Source: an uncultured Oribacterium sp. (lineage in GTDB: Bacteria > Bacillota > Clostridia > Lachnospirales > Lachnospiraceae). Taken from it: a stretch of DNA of 64,000 bases. Each line of letters starts with the position of its first letter. The first letter of the stretch is position 1. The DNA lies in contig CAAGKO010000023.1 in the NCBI GenBank assembly GCA_900770445.1, positions 1-64,000 on the forward strand. The letters are read 5' to 3'. The notes under the pieces were generated by a model. The model saw only the letters and a list, made by a program, of their open reading frames with translations. It was not told the origin of the DNA and searched no databases. Below are positions 41,670 to 50,514 of the stretch, in pieces. The position numbers and the translations under genes were made by a program.

Positions 41670-42713
41670 ATGGGAACAGAACTATATGAAGAAATCAGTG
41701 GGCTGAATCCGAATTATGAAAACTATATTCTGACGCTGCTGGAGGGCGAGGGCTTCGGTGAGAAGGCGCTGATTTCCAATCGGGAAATCGCATGGATGTC
41801 GAACGCGGACGGATTTTTCTCACAGCATGCGGCAGAAGCGGCAGCGGTTTCCGAAAGCGGGATCCTCGACATCGACGGAAAGCGGATCTACGCGGAGCTG
41901 CTCGGACACGAGAAGAAGCTCGTCGTCCTGGGGGCGGGGCATGTGTCGATGCCGATCATTAAGATCGGGCGGATGATCGGCTGTCGGGTGACCTGCATCG
42001 ATGACCGGCCGATGTTTGCGAACAATGCCCGGATCGCAGGTGCCGATCAGGTGATCTGCGATGAGTTCATGAAGGCCCTGGCGCAGATTCCGGGGGATGG
42101 GGATACCTACTTCGTCATCGTGACGCGCGGTCATCGCTGGGATCAGGACTGCCTTAGGGTGATCGCACGGAAGCCACACGCCTACATCGGCCTGATGGGG
42201 TCGAAGCGGCGGGTGCGCATCGTGAAGGAGAAGCTTGCAGAAGAGGGCATCCCGCGCGAGGTGCTCGATGCGGTGTATACACCGATCGGTCTCGCCATCG
42301 GTGCGGAGACCCCGGAGGAGATCGCGGTATCTGTGATGGCCGAGATCATCGAGGTGAAGAATCAGAAGAAGCGGAACTTCGGTTATCCGAAAGAAATCCT
42401 GGATGCCATCCTGGGGGCGAATCCGCATGAGCGGCCGATGGAGGGACGGAAGATCCTCACGACGATCGTGACCCGTAAGGGCTCGGCACCGCGCGAGGTT
42501 GGGACGAAGATGCTGATTCTGCCGGACGGGCACTGCATCGGTACCATCGGCGGCGGCTGTGTCGAGGCGGATGTCATGCGACGTGGTCGGGAGATGCTGC
42601 TGGATGAGGATCCGAAGCCGATTCTCTACCATGTGGACCTCACGGATGATGCAGCGTCCGAGGAAGGCATGGTCTGCGGTGGTGTGCTGGATGTACTGAT
42701 GGAAGCGATTTAG
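41670..42713 (+). CDS. XdhC/CoxI-family cofactor-insertion protein, permuted domains
   Basis: Binds molybdenum cofactor and promotes its sulfuration and insertion into xanthine dehydrogenase-type enzymes. The Rossmann domain comes first (VVLGAGHVSMPIIKIGRMIGCRVTCIDDRPMF, ITRGHRWDQDCLR, YIGLMGSKRRV). The CoxI-type domain comes last (TIVTRKGSAPREVGTKML, GTIGGGCVEADVMRRGREML). In canonical XdhC the order is reversed. The ATG at 41670 follows GAGGGAG. 347 residues. It belongs with the desulfurase at 48.9 kb and the two hydroxylases. Confidence 0.88.
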   Translation: MGTELYEEISGLNPNYENYILTLLEGEGFGEKALISNREIAWMSNADGFFSQHAAEAAAVSESGILDIDGKRIYAELLGHEKKLVVLGAGHVSMPIIKIGRMIGCRVTCIDDRPMFANNARIAGADQVICDEFMKALAQIPGDGDTYFVIVTRGHRWDQDCLRVIARKPHAYIGLMGSKRRVRIVKEKLAEEGIPREVLDAVYTPIGLAIGAETPEEIAVSVMAEIIEVKNQKKRNFGYPKEILDAILGANPHERPMEGRKILTTIVTRKGSAPREVGTKMLILPDGHCIGTIGGGCVEADVMRRGREMLLDEDPKPILYHVDLTDDAASEEGMVCGGVLDVLMEAI

Positions 42714-42784
42714 AGTGATGAAAATCTGTGATGGAAAGAATGCCGGTCGGTTCGATGCCTGTTCTGTCAGAAAATAGAGATGGA

Positions 42785-42813
42785 TTTACAGAGTAGAATG
42801 GAAATCATATAAG
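42785..42813 (+). promoter_or_regulatory. Promoter of moaA
   Basis: TTTACA (42785-42790), a 17-base spacer and TATAAG (42808-42813), about 30 bases before the moaA ATG. Confidence 0.55.
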
Positions 42814-42841
42814 GACACGGAAACGTGGAATGAGATGAGAA

Positions 42842-43822
42842 ATGAAAGATACATTTGATAGAAGAATCAACTACATGCGGATGTCGATCACGGATCGCTG
42901 CAATCTGCGCTGTCGCTACTGCATGCCGAACGGTATGAGTGATAAGGTGGCGATGAAGGATATCCTCCGCTACGAGGAGCTGGTGGAGATCGCGGAGGCG
43001 GCGGTCCGCTGCGGTATCACCCGCTTCAAGGTGACGGGTGGCGAACCGCTCGCGCGACGCGGCTGTGCGGACTTCGTCGGTATGCTGAAGCGGATTCCGG
43101 GAGTCGAACAGGTGACGATGACGACGAACGGTGTGCTGCTGTCGGAGAATCTGCCGAAGCTGAGCGCCGCAGGGCTGGATGCCGTCAATGTGAGTCTCGA
43201 TACACTGAAGCCGACGCGCTTTCAGGACATCACCGGATTCGATGCGCTCGGGCGCGTGCGGATGGGAATTCAGGAGGCATTGGCCCTCGGCATACCCGTG
43301 AAGCTGAACGTCGTGCTGCAGCGGGACAGCAATGCCTCGGAGTGGGCGGACCTCGTCGAGCTCGCGCACGCGCAGCCGATCGATGTGCGTTTCATCGAGA
43401 TGATGCCGATCGGCTACGGAAAGGACTTCGAGGTCATCTATAACGAGGACCTGCGTGCGGCGCTGATGGCGAGGTATCCGGGGACGGTCGAGGATGCGCG
43501 TGTCCATGGCAACGGACCGGCGAGCTATCTGCGGCTTCCGGGCTTTCAGGGATCCATCGGCTTCATCAGTGCGATGCATGGAAAGTTCTGCGCACAGTGC
43601 AACCGTATCCGTCTGACCTCGACCGGTAAGCTGAAGCCGTGCCTCTGCTATGGCGATACGATCGATATCAAGTCGATTTTCGCTCTGGCGGATGTAGAAG
43701 AACGACAGGTACAGCTTCAGCAGGCGATTCAGGAAGCCATCCGGCAGAAGCCGGAGGCGCACTGCTTCGAGGAGCGCGCACAGGTGACGGAGCTTCGGGA
43801 GATGGTAGAGATCGGTGGTTGA
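42842..43822 (+). CDS. moaA: GTP 3',8-cyclase
   Basis: Radical-SAM enzyme of the first step of molybdopterin synthesis. The N-terminal cluster motif is DRCNLRCRYCMP, followed by FKVTGGEPLARRG. The second, C-terminal cluster is bound by FCAQCNRIRLTSTGKLKPCLC. The final Gly-Gly (EIGG) needed for activity is present. 326 residues, full length. With moaC at 48.2 kb it gives cyclic pyranopterin monophosphate. Confidence 0.96.
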   Translation: MKDTFDRRINYMRMSITDRCNLRCRYCMPNGMSDKVAMKDILRYEELVEIAEAAVRCGITRFKVTGGEPLARRGCADFVGMLKRIPGVEQVTMTTNGVLLSENLPKLSAAGLDAVNVSLDTLKPTRFQDITGFDALGRVRMGIQEALALGIPVKLNVVLQRDSNASEWADLVELAHAQPIDVRFIEMMPIGYGKDFEVIYNEDLRAALMARYPGTVEDARVHGNGPASYLRLPGFQGSIGFISAMHGKFCAQCNRIRLTSTGKLKPCLCYGDTIDIKSIFALADVEERQVQLQQAIQEAIRQKPEAHCFEERAQVTELREMVEIGG

Positions 43823-43941
43823 AATGTGTGCTACCGGAGATACGCAGATATGTTTCCGGATGAGTTCATGCATGAATAAGCTGTAAAAACAACGGGTGCG
43901 ATCATTTTCGCATGAAACATATAAATAGAGGAGGCGTCAAA

Positions 43942-44874
43942 TTGAACAGGAAGGGAAAGGTGCTGGCGGTCTGTACCAGTGCACAGAAGGGAACACAGAA
44001 GCAGCCGGTGGATGCGATCACGCTGAAGCCGGACTGGGGCATCGAGGGGGATGCGCATGCCGGACACTGGCACCGGCAGGTGAGTCTGCTGGCGTATGAG
44101 AAGATCGAGGAGTTCCGGAAGCGGGGCGCGGATGTGGCGTTCGGTGCATTCGGAGAAAACATCGTGTGTGAGGGCTTCGATCTGCGGACGCTGCCGGTAG
44201 GCACGCGCTTCCAGATCGGAGACTGTCTGCTGGAGCTCAGCCAGATCGGCAAGGCCTGCCACAGTCACTGCGAGATCTATAAGGTCGTCGGCGACTGTAT
44301 CATGCCGCGGGAAGGCGTCTTTACCATCGTCCTCAAGGGCGGTGTCGTAAAGCCGGGCGATGAGATCACGTTGATCGAGGCGGATCCGGAGCGTCCGTTT
44401 ACGGCAGCGGTGATCACCTTATCGGATCGTGCGTCAAGGGGCGAGTATGAGGACAAATCCGGGCCGCTGATCCGGGACATGCTGGAGGCAGCGGGCTACC
44501 AGGTCATGGAGCAGCTGGTGCTTCCGGACGGACGTCCGCGACTCGAGCTGGAGCTCACGCGTCTCGCGGATCAGCGACAGATCAGTGTCATCTTCACGAC
44601 CGGTGGCACCGGCTTCAGTCTGCGGGATCTGACACCGGAGGCGACGAAGGCGGTGTGTGATCGCGAGGTTCCGGGCATCGGGGAGGCGCTTCGGGCCGAC
44701 AGTCTGAAGTATACGCCGAATGCGATTCTCAGTCGACAGACAGCGGGCATCCGGAAGCAGAGCCTCATCATCAATCTGCCGGGTAGCCCGAAGGCCTGCC
44801 GGGAGAACCTCGAATTTCTGCTGAAGCCACTGGCGCATGGGCTCGGCATCCTGCGCGGGACAGCGACGGATTAG
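43942..44874 (+). CDS. MOSC domain fused to MogA-like molybdopterin adenylyltransferase
   Basis: Residues 1-145 are a MOSC domain (WGIEGDAHAGHWHRQVSLLAYEKIE, GAFGENIVCEGFDLRTLPVG, CLLELSQIGKACHSHCEIYK), which binds molybdenum cofactor and sulfur. Residues 155-310 are a MogA/MoaB domain (VITLSDRASRGEYEDKSGP, FTTGGTGFSLRDLTPEAT, INLPGSPKACRENL) that adenylates molybdopterin. I choose the TTG start at 43942, seven bases after GAGGAGG; the ATG ten codons earlier would overlap that site. This fusion is common in anaerobic Firmicutes. Confidence 0.88.
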   Translation: MNRKGKVLAVCTSAQKGTQKQPVDAITLKPDWGIEGDAHAGHWHRQVSLLAYEKIEEFRKRGADVAFGAFGENIVCEGFDLRTLPVGTRFQIGDCLLELSQIGKACHSHCEIYKVVGDCIMPREGVFTIVLKGGVVKPGDEITLIEADPERPFTAAVITLSDRASRGEYEDKSGPLIRDMLEAAGYQVMEQLVLPDGRPRLELELTRLADQRQISVIFTTGGTGFSLRDLTPEATKAVCDREVPGIGEALRADSLKYTPNAILSRQTAGIRKQSLIINLPGSPKACRENLEFLLKPLAHGLGILRGTATD

Positions 44875-45008
44875 TCGGGAAACGAAGGAAAGCAAAGGGC
44901 GGGTGCCGCATGGAGGCATTGGCCTGATGTAAGAACGCGTGCAAGGCTGGACGCGCAGGAGCCGAGGCGCGACGTGACTGCACAACATAAGATAAGGAGA
45001 GTAAGACG

Positions 45009-45956
45009 ATGAGGAGAATGTATCGTAAGGTAACGGCGGGGGTCATCGCAGCAGCGATGCTGATGGGCGTGAGCGGATGTAGTTCCTCGAAATCGGTGGA
45101 GACCACGGCAGCAGAGACGACGGCAGCAGAGACGACGGCAGCGGCGACGGAGGCAGTGACCACCGAAGCGGCGACCGAGGCGGCGCAGGCAACCGGGGAG
45201 AAGACGGAGATCCAGGTCTTTATCGCGGCATCGCTGAACACGGTGATGCAGGATCTCGCGAAGCTGTACAACGAGCAGCATCCGGAAGTGACCATCACCT
45301 TTAACGCGGATTCCTCCGGAAAGCTGCTCACCCAGATCGAGGAAGGTTACGCCTGCGATGTTTTCTTCTCTGCTGCCCAGAAGCAGATGAATACACTCGA
45401 TGAGGAGGACAAGCTCGTGGTCGAGGGCACACGGAAGAACGTCGTGAACAATCAGGTCTGCGTCATCACGACGAAGGATTCCGGCACGAAGGTGACGGGC
45501 CTTCAGAACATCGGCGAGGCATCCTCCATCGCGCTTGCGGATGGTTCGGTTCCGGTCGGCAAGTATACACGTCAGGCCATGGTTAATGCCGGCATGCTTC
45601 CGAAGACGGAGGATGTGTCGAAGATCACGACCGAAGAGGTTTCCCAGGCGCTCGGCGGTGTCGAGATCTCCGAGCAGTCGAACGTGTCGAAGGTGCTGGC
45701 GGCGGTGACCGAAGGCTCCTGCGAGGTAGGTACGACCTACTACTCCGACACCTATGGCTATGAGGATCAGGTGGTCATCCTCGAGAAGATCCCGTACGAT
45801 TTGACGGGCAATGTCATCTACCCGATCGCACAGGTGCAGAACGAGGAGGCTGATGACGCCGAGAAGGCAGCCGCACTGGATTTCATCCGCTTCGTGACCT
45901 CTGATGAAGCGAAGACCGTATTCCAGAACTATTACTTCGATACAGAGGTAGAGTGA
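45009..45956 (+). CDS. modA: Molybdate ABC transporter, substrate-binding lipoprotein
   Basis: A secreted lipoprotein that captures molybdate. It has a type II signal peptide with lipobox GVSGC (Cys near residue 23), a Thr/Ala/Glu-rich linker built from a repeated GAGACGACGGCAGCA unit, and a periplasmic-binding-protein fold: QVFIAASLNTVMQDLAKLYNEQHPEVTITFNADSSGKLLTQI and DVFFSAAQKQMNTL. The oxyanion-contacting Ser residues of AASL and DSSGKL are in place. AAGGAGAG precedes the ATG. First of modABC. Confidence 0.92.
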   Translation: MRRMYRKVTAGVIAAAMLMGVSGCSSSKSVETTAAETTAAETTAAATEAVTTEAATEAAQATGEKTEIQVFIAASLNTVMQDLAKLYNEQHPEVTITFNADSSGKLLTQIEEGYACDVFFSAAQKQMNTLDEEDKLVVEGTRKNVVNNQVCVITTKDSGTKVTGLQNIGEASSIALADGSVPVGKYTRQAMVNAGMLPKTEDVSKITTEEVSQALGGVEISEQSNVSKVLAAVTEGSCEVGTTYYSDTYGYEDQVVILEKIPYDLTGNVIYPIAQVQNEEADDAEKAAALDFIRFVTSDEAKTVFQNYYFDTEVE

Positions 45957-46009
45957 TGCGCCGCGACCTGCGAAGATCGTGGGATCATGTAGCGTAGCGC
46001 CGAAGAAAC

Positions 46010-46105
46010 GTACTCGGGCAGGTGAGGGCTCCTCGGTCGCCCTGTAGATTGTCTATCTTCGTTTCGGATAGTACTCGGGCAGGTGAGGGTTCGCCTGTCC
46101 GGGGA
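46010..46105. repeat. Pair of 19-bp direct repeats between modA and modB
   Basis: GTACTCGGGCAGGTGAGGG occurs at 46010 and 46071, each followed by a small imperfect hairpin. The 231-base gap has no ORF. The repeats might act in RNA processing or reduce readthrough between modA and modB. Confidence 0.5.
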
Positions 46106-46187
46106 TCGGCTTTCATATGATGGATGGGGTCAGTGGCATGCAGCGTGTGAAAATTGATCGTGCGTGGATATGAACAGGAGGTGAAAA

Positions 46188-46892
46188 ATGGATAGCTTTA
46201 TGACGTTTATGCGTGGCCTGGACTGGAGTCCGCTCTGGATTTCACTGAAAACAGGAATCGTGGCGACGATCCTCTGCTTTTTCCTCGGCATCTGGGCGGC
46301 ACGGAAGATCATGCAGCTGCGCCCGTCGGTCAAGGCGGTGGTCGATGGCATCCTGACACTGCCGATGGTGCTTCCACCGACGGTGGCCGGTTTCTTCCTC
46401 CTGCTGCTGTTTTCGAAGCGGCGTCCGCTCGGCATCTTTCTCTGGGACCACTTCCAGATCAAGGTTGTGCAGAGCTGGCTCGGCTGCATCATCGCGGCGA
46501 CGGTCATCGCCTTCCCGCTGATGTATCGGAATGCACGTGCGGCCTTCGAGCTGATCGATGAAAATCTCGTCTATGCCGGACGGACGCTCGGTATGTCAGA
46601 GTTCTCGATTTTCTGGAAGATCGTTATGCCGACGGCCGGTCCGGGCATCGCGAGCGGAACGATCCTGACCTTCGCGCGGGCACTCGGTGAGTATGGTGCG
46701 ACCTCGATGCTGGCGGGAAATATCCCTGGAAAAACGGCGACGATCTCGCAGCGCATCGCGATGGTCATCCAGGACCAGGACTATGGCACGGCGGGCATCT
46801 GGGTCACGATCGTACTCCTCATCGCCTTTCTGTCGATCTTTCTGATGAATCTGATTTCGGGGAAGACGATCAAAAACGTACATCGCTGGTAA
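46188..46892 (+). CDS. modB: Molybdate ABC transporter, permease
   Basis: A 234-residue inner-membrane permease with about five helices. The family marks are WISLKTGIVATILCFFLGIW, LPMVLPPTVAGFFLL and the cytoplasmic EAA loop AGRTLGMSEFSIFWKIVMPTAGPGIASGTILTFARALGEYGAT. AGGAGGTG lies close before the ATG. It forms the channel for molybdate with ModC. Confidence 0.93.
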   Translation: MDSFMTFMRGLDWSPLWISLKTGIVATILCFFLGIWAARKIMQLRPSVKAVVDGILTLPMVLPPTVAGFFLLLLFSKRRPLGIFLWDHFQIKVVQSWLGCIIAATVIAFPLMYRNARAAFELIDENLVYAGRTLGMSEFSIFWKIVMPTAGPGIASGTILTFARALGEYGATSMLAGNIPGKTATISQRIAMVIQDQDYGTAGIWVTIVLLIAFLSIFLMNLISGKTIKNVHRW

Positions 46893-47022
46893 GACCGATA
46901 CGATAATGCTGTTTACGTCGGTATGCTTCGGTCGGTAGGAGCAGCATCTCACGAGATGAAGCAGAGGCAGTTATATGATGTCATCGTGAAAACAGTACAA
47001 ACAGGAGTGAAAATCACGCATT

Positions 47023-48081
47023 ATGGGGATTTCTGTACACATCCGAAAAGAACTCGGCAGCTTCGGGCTGAGCATAGACTTCGATGAGGATTCGAAGCGC
47101 ATCGGTATATTAGGTGCCTCCGGTTCCGGCAAGAGTATGACGCTGAAGGCCATCGCGGGTATCGTCCATCCGGAGGAGGGGCAGATTCGGCTGAATGAGC
47201 GGACGCTCTTCGACAGCGCGCAGAAGGTCGATCTGAAGCCGCAGGAGCGGCGGGGCGGCTATCTGTTTCAGAACTATGCGCTCTTCCCGACCATGACCGT
47301 CGAGCAGAATGTTGCGGCGGGGCTGCGTGGCAGCCGAGGCGCGAATGCGGCACGTACGAAGGAGATGATCCGGAAGTTTCAGCTCGAGGGGCTCGAGAAG
47401 CGCCTGCCGTCGCAGCTTTCCGGTGGACAGCAGCAGCGTGTGGCGCTTGCACGTATCATGGCGTACCAGCCGGATGTGATCCTGCTGGATGAGCCGTTTT
47501 CCGCGCTCGATGGCTATCTGAAGGACCATATGCAGGAGGAGCTCATCGAGATGCTCGAGGACTACGACGGCACGGTCATCATGGTGTCGCACAGCCGGGA
47601 TGAAATCTATCGTTTCAGCCAGCGCCTCCTCATCATCGATCACGGTGAGATCACGAATCACGGTGATACGAAGGAAATCTTCGATCATCCGGTGACGAAG
47701 ACGGCGGCGATGCTGACCGGATGCAAGAATTTCTCGGATGTAAAAATCCTCGATCCGCACACGCTGGAAGCGACGAGCTGGGGCATCACCCTGCATGTGG
47801 CGCGTGAGCTTTCGGATGAGATTCATTACATCGGCTACCGCGCGCATCAGTTTGAACCGATCTGGGGAGAACGTGAGGAGAACTGCATCGCCTTTCGGCT
47901 GTCCTCGAAGGCCGAGCTGCAGTTTGAACGGAACTTCTATGTGAAGCCGGAAACGGAGCAGTACCGACGTGAGGATATCCTGACCTGGCTTGTGCAGCGG
48001 GCCTGCTGGCAGACCATCGAGGAGAAGGGGCTGCCGGACTATCTGAAGCTACATGAACGGGATATGCTGTTTCTGAAGTAG
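47023..48081 (+). CDS. modC: Molybdate ABC transporter, ATPase
   Basis: A 352-residue ABC ATPase. Walker A is GASGSGKS, the Q-loop follows in LFQNYALFP, the signature is LSGGQQQR, and Walker B is VILLDEPFSALD with a downstream switch His in MVSHSRDE. The C-terminal ~120 residues form a regulatory tail in the place of a TOBE domain. It completes modABC. Confidence 0.93.
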   Translation: MGISVHIRKELGSFGLSIDFDEDSKRIGILGASGSGKSMTLKAIAGIVHPEEGQIRLNERTLFDSAQKVDLKPQERRGGYLFQNYALFPTMTVEQNVAAGLRGSRGANAARTKEMIRKFQLEGLEKRLPSQLSGGQQQRVALARIMAYQPDVILLDEPFSALDGYLKDHMQEELIEMLEDYDGTVIMVSHSRDEIYRFSQRLLIIDHGEITNHGDTKEIFDHPVTKTAAMLTGCKNFSDVKILDPHTLEATSWGITLHVARELSDEIHYIGYRAHQFEPIWGEREENCIAFRLSSKAELQFERNFYVKPETEQYRREDILTWLVQRACWQTIEEKGLPDYLKLHERDMLFLK

Positions 48082-48209
48082 ATCGTGTTGAAGTTGCGAA
48101 GTATGGATGAGTCTGACGACAGAGCGCGCAGACAGATGCGAGGGCCACGATGAGAAGCGGCTACATGAAGCACAGCGTCGTGGAAGAAATGAAAGAAGAG
48201 GACAGGAGT

Positions 48210-48710
48210 ATGGAAAAGATGGAAGAGATGAAGGAATTCACGCACTTCGATGCGCAGGGCAATGCCTACATGGTGGACGTGTCCGGAAAAGAAATCACGA
48301 GCCGGATGGCGATCGCGACGGGGGAAATCAAGGTGACGGAGGAGGTCTTCGCGGCGATTCTCGGAAAAAAGATCAAGAAGGGTGATGTTCTGACGGTAGC
48401 CCAGGTCGCCGGTATCATGGGCGCGAAGCGCACATCGGAGCTGATCCCGATGTGCCACATCCTGAACCTGACGAATGCGAAGGTCTGGTTCGAGCTCCAT
48501 CCGGAAACGACCTCCATCACGGCCTTCTGTCAGGTGAAGACCGAAGGAAAAACCGGCGTCGAGATGGAAGCCCTGACCGGCGTCAATGTCGCCCTGCTTA
48601 CCATTTATGACATGTGTAAGGCCATCGATAAGCGGATGATCCTCCGGGACATCCACCTCGTCGAAAAGAACGGCGGGAAGAGCGGGGATTTCTACTTCGA
48701 TGAAAGATGA
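48210..48710 (+). CDS. moaC: Cyclic pyranopterin monophosphate synthase
   Basis: Converts the MoaA product to cPMP. The 166-residue protein has the catalytic region LIPMCHILNLTNAKVWFEL and GKTGVEMEALTGVNVALLTIYDMCKAIDK, with Lys and Asp residues in place. Of several in-frame starts I choose the ATG at 48210, just after AGGAGT; the true N-terminus could be 3 or 20 codons different. A strong terminator follows. Confidence 0.94.
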   Translation: MEKMEEMKEFTHFDAQGNAYMVDVSGKEITSRMAIATGEIKVTEEVFAAILGKKIKKGDVLTVAQVAGIMGAKRTSELIPMCHILNLTNAKVWFELHPETTSITAFCQVKTEGKTGVEMEALTGVNVALLTIYDMCKAIDKRMILRDIHLVEKNGGKSGDFYFDER

Positions 48711-48728
48711 AACAGGATGTGGATCATG

Positions 48729-48774
48729 AAAGGAGCTTCGTATCGTGATGGTTGCGGTACGAAGCTCCTTTTCA
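48729..48774 (+). terminator. Terminator at the end of the cofactor operon
   Basis: AAAGGAGCTTCGTA and TACGAAGCTCCTTT form a 13-14 bp perfect stem with a TTTT tail. It ends moaC and lies before the convergent desulfurase gene. Confidence 0.88.
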
Positions 48775-48858
48775 TCCAGCTGAAGAAGGGATGGATGAGA
48801 AGAACTGCAGCAGATCTTTATTTACGGATGAGAGATCAATATGATGAAACGGTGCTCA

Positions 48859-50331
48859 TCATGATGGATGTGCTGAAATCGCCTGGTAGAGGGGCGACTG
48901 CTCCCTGAGACAGGCGATGATCGGCTTCATGAGGTCCACGACTTCGTCGACATCTGCGATCGTCGTTTCCGGTCCGATCGTGAGGCGAAGGCTTCCGTAG
49001 GCGTCCTCATGGGCGATGCCGATGGCGGTCAGTACATGACTCGGCTCGAGGGAGCCGCTGGCACAGGCGGAGCCGGCACTGGCATAGATGTGCTTCTCGT
49101 TCAGGAGCAGCAGGAGCGTCTCGCCTTCGATATATTTGAAGCAGACGTTTACGTTATTCGGGAGGCGATGCGTCGGATCACCGTTCAGGCTGGTGTACGG
49201 AATCTCGTCGAGCAGGCGCTGGATGAGGTGATCGCGGACGGCGCTTTCCTGCGCGATGCGCTGCGCCATGGGGGCGAGGGACGATGCTGCAGCGTGTGCG
49301 CCTGCGGTGGATGTGGCGGCGGTATCCACACCAGAGCTTGAAGCCATCGGCTGAGGGCTCGTTTCGCAGGCTACGGCAGAGCTTGAAGTCATCAGCTGAG
49401 GTTTCACACCGCAGGTGAGCGCTGGAACCTGTGTATTCACACCGCAGGCGAGCTCTGCGGCGCGTGCGAAGCCGACGATACCGGCGACATTTTCCGTGCC
49501 GGCGCGACGACCGCGCTCCTGTTCACCACCATGCAGGAAGCTCGGAAGCTTCACGCCACGGCGCAGATAGAGGAAGCCGACACCCTTCGGGCCGCTCAGC
49601 TTGTGACTGCTCGCCGACATGAGGTCGACCTTCAGTTCCTCGACATCGAGCGGGATATGAGCGTATGCCTGGACGGCATCCGTATGGAAGAGGATGCGCT
49701 GGCCCGTCTCCTCCGCATGCTTCTGAAGGCGCGCACCGATCTCTGCGATCGGCTCGAGGGTGCCGATTTCGTTGTTCGCCACCATGATGCTGACGAGCAG
49801 CGTGTCCGGACGAATCGCCGCCATCACCGCATCCGGATCGACATGGCCCTCATGGTCGACCGGAAGATAGGTCACATCGAAGCCCCGCTTCTCGAGGTAT
49901 GCGCAGGTATGGAGGATCGCGTGATGCTCGATGGTGTCGGTGATGATGTGACCGACTCGCATCGACGCTTTACTGCTGCACCGGTAATTCTGGTCGACTG
50001 CGGCTGCAGAATCCTGCGGCTGCAGAATTTTCGTTTGACTGTTTGAGCTAAGCGTTTTTGAAAGCTGTTCACGACCGGCCTCAGCCGCGCCGATCAGCGC
50101 CCAGTTGTCCGACTCGGTGCCCCCGCTCGTGAAGTAAATTTCAGATGGTTTCGCGCCGATGGTGGTCGCGATGGTACGACGACTGCGCTCGATGGCAGCC
50201 TTCGCGCGCTGGCCATAGGTGTAGACGGTGGAAGCATTGCCATAATCCGTGGTGAGATAGGGCATCATCGCCTCCAGTGCATCCTTCGAAAGCGGCGTGG
50301 TCGCCGCGTGATCCATGTAATAGTTTTTCAT
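48859..50331 (-). CDS. Cysteine desulfurase (NifS/IscS family) with two inserts
   Basis: PLP enzyme that strips sulfur from cysteine onto its own Cys. Marks: YYMDHAATTPLSKDA, FTSGGTESDNWALIGAAE, ADxHTDAVQA-type segment FHTDAVQAYAHIPLD, the PLP lysine in SASSHKLSGPKGVG and the sulfur-carrying Cys in SAGSACASGSLEPSHVL. Two low-complexity inserts make it 490 residues, about 100 over normal: one after residue 90 (DNA 49960-50060, a 16-bp tandem repeat) and one near 305-360 (DNA 49290-49460, a 45-bp tandem repeat). Its place suggests it supplies the sulfido ligand of the molybdenum cofactor, or ThiI/IscS-type sulfur in general. Confidence 0.9.
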   Translation of the reverse strand: MKNYYMDHAATTPLSKDALEAMMPYLTTDYGNASTVYTYGQRAKAAIERSRRTIATTIGAKPSEIYFTSGGTESDNWALIGAAEAGREQLSKTLSSNSQTKILQPQDSAAAVDQNYRCSSKASMRVGHIITDTIEHHAILHTCAYLEKRGFDVTYLPVDHEGHVDPDAVMAAIRPDTLLVSIMVANNEIGTLEPIAEIGARLQKHAEETGQRILFHTDAVQAYAHIPLDVEELKVDLMSASSHKLSGPKGVGFLYLRRGVKLPSFLHGGEQERGRRAGTENVAGIVGFARAAELACGVNTQVPALTCGVKPQLMTSSSAVACETSPQPMASSSGVDTAATSTAGAHAAASSLAPMAQRIAQESAVRDHLIQRLLDEIPYTSLNGDPTHRLPNNVNVCFKYIEGETLLLLLNEKHIYASAGSACASGSLEPSHVLTAIGIAHEDAYGSLRLTIGPETTIADVDEVVDLMKPIIACLREQSPLYQAISAHPS

Positions 50332-50514
50332 TCTGTCTTCTTTCATTTTAAATCTTCAGATGTCATGCCGAGAGTGATGCTGATGCTGCCCGGTTTCGCA
50401 TTTATGTTCACGGATGACGAATGCCTCCAGCAAGGCGGTGCGGATTCTGATTCGTTTCAGATATGTCGTCGAGCGGCAGTTTATGCCTGGGAGCGTTGGA
50501 TATCCCGTCTTCAC

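Noticed and set aside
48717..48908. 63-codon frame after moaC
   Set aside because: It runs through the operon terminator hairpin and into the convergent desulfurase gene.
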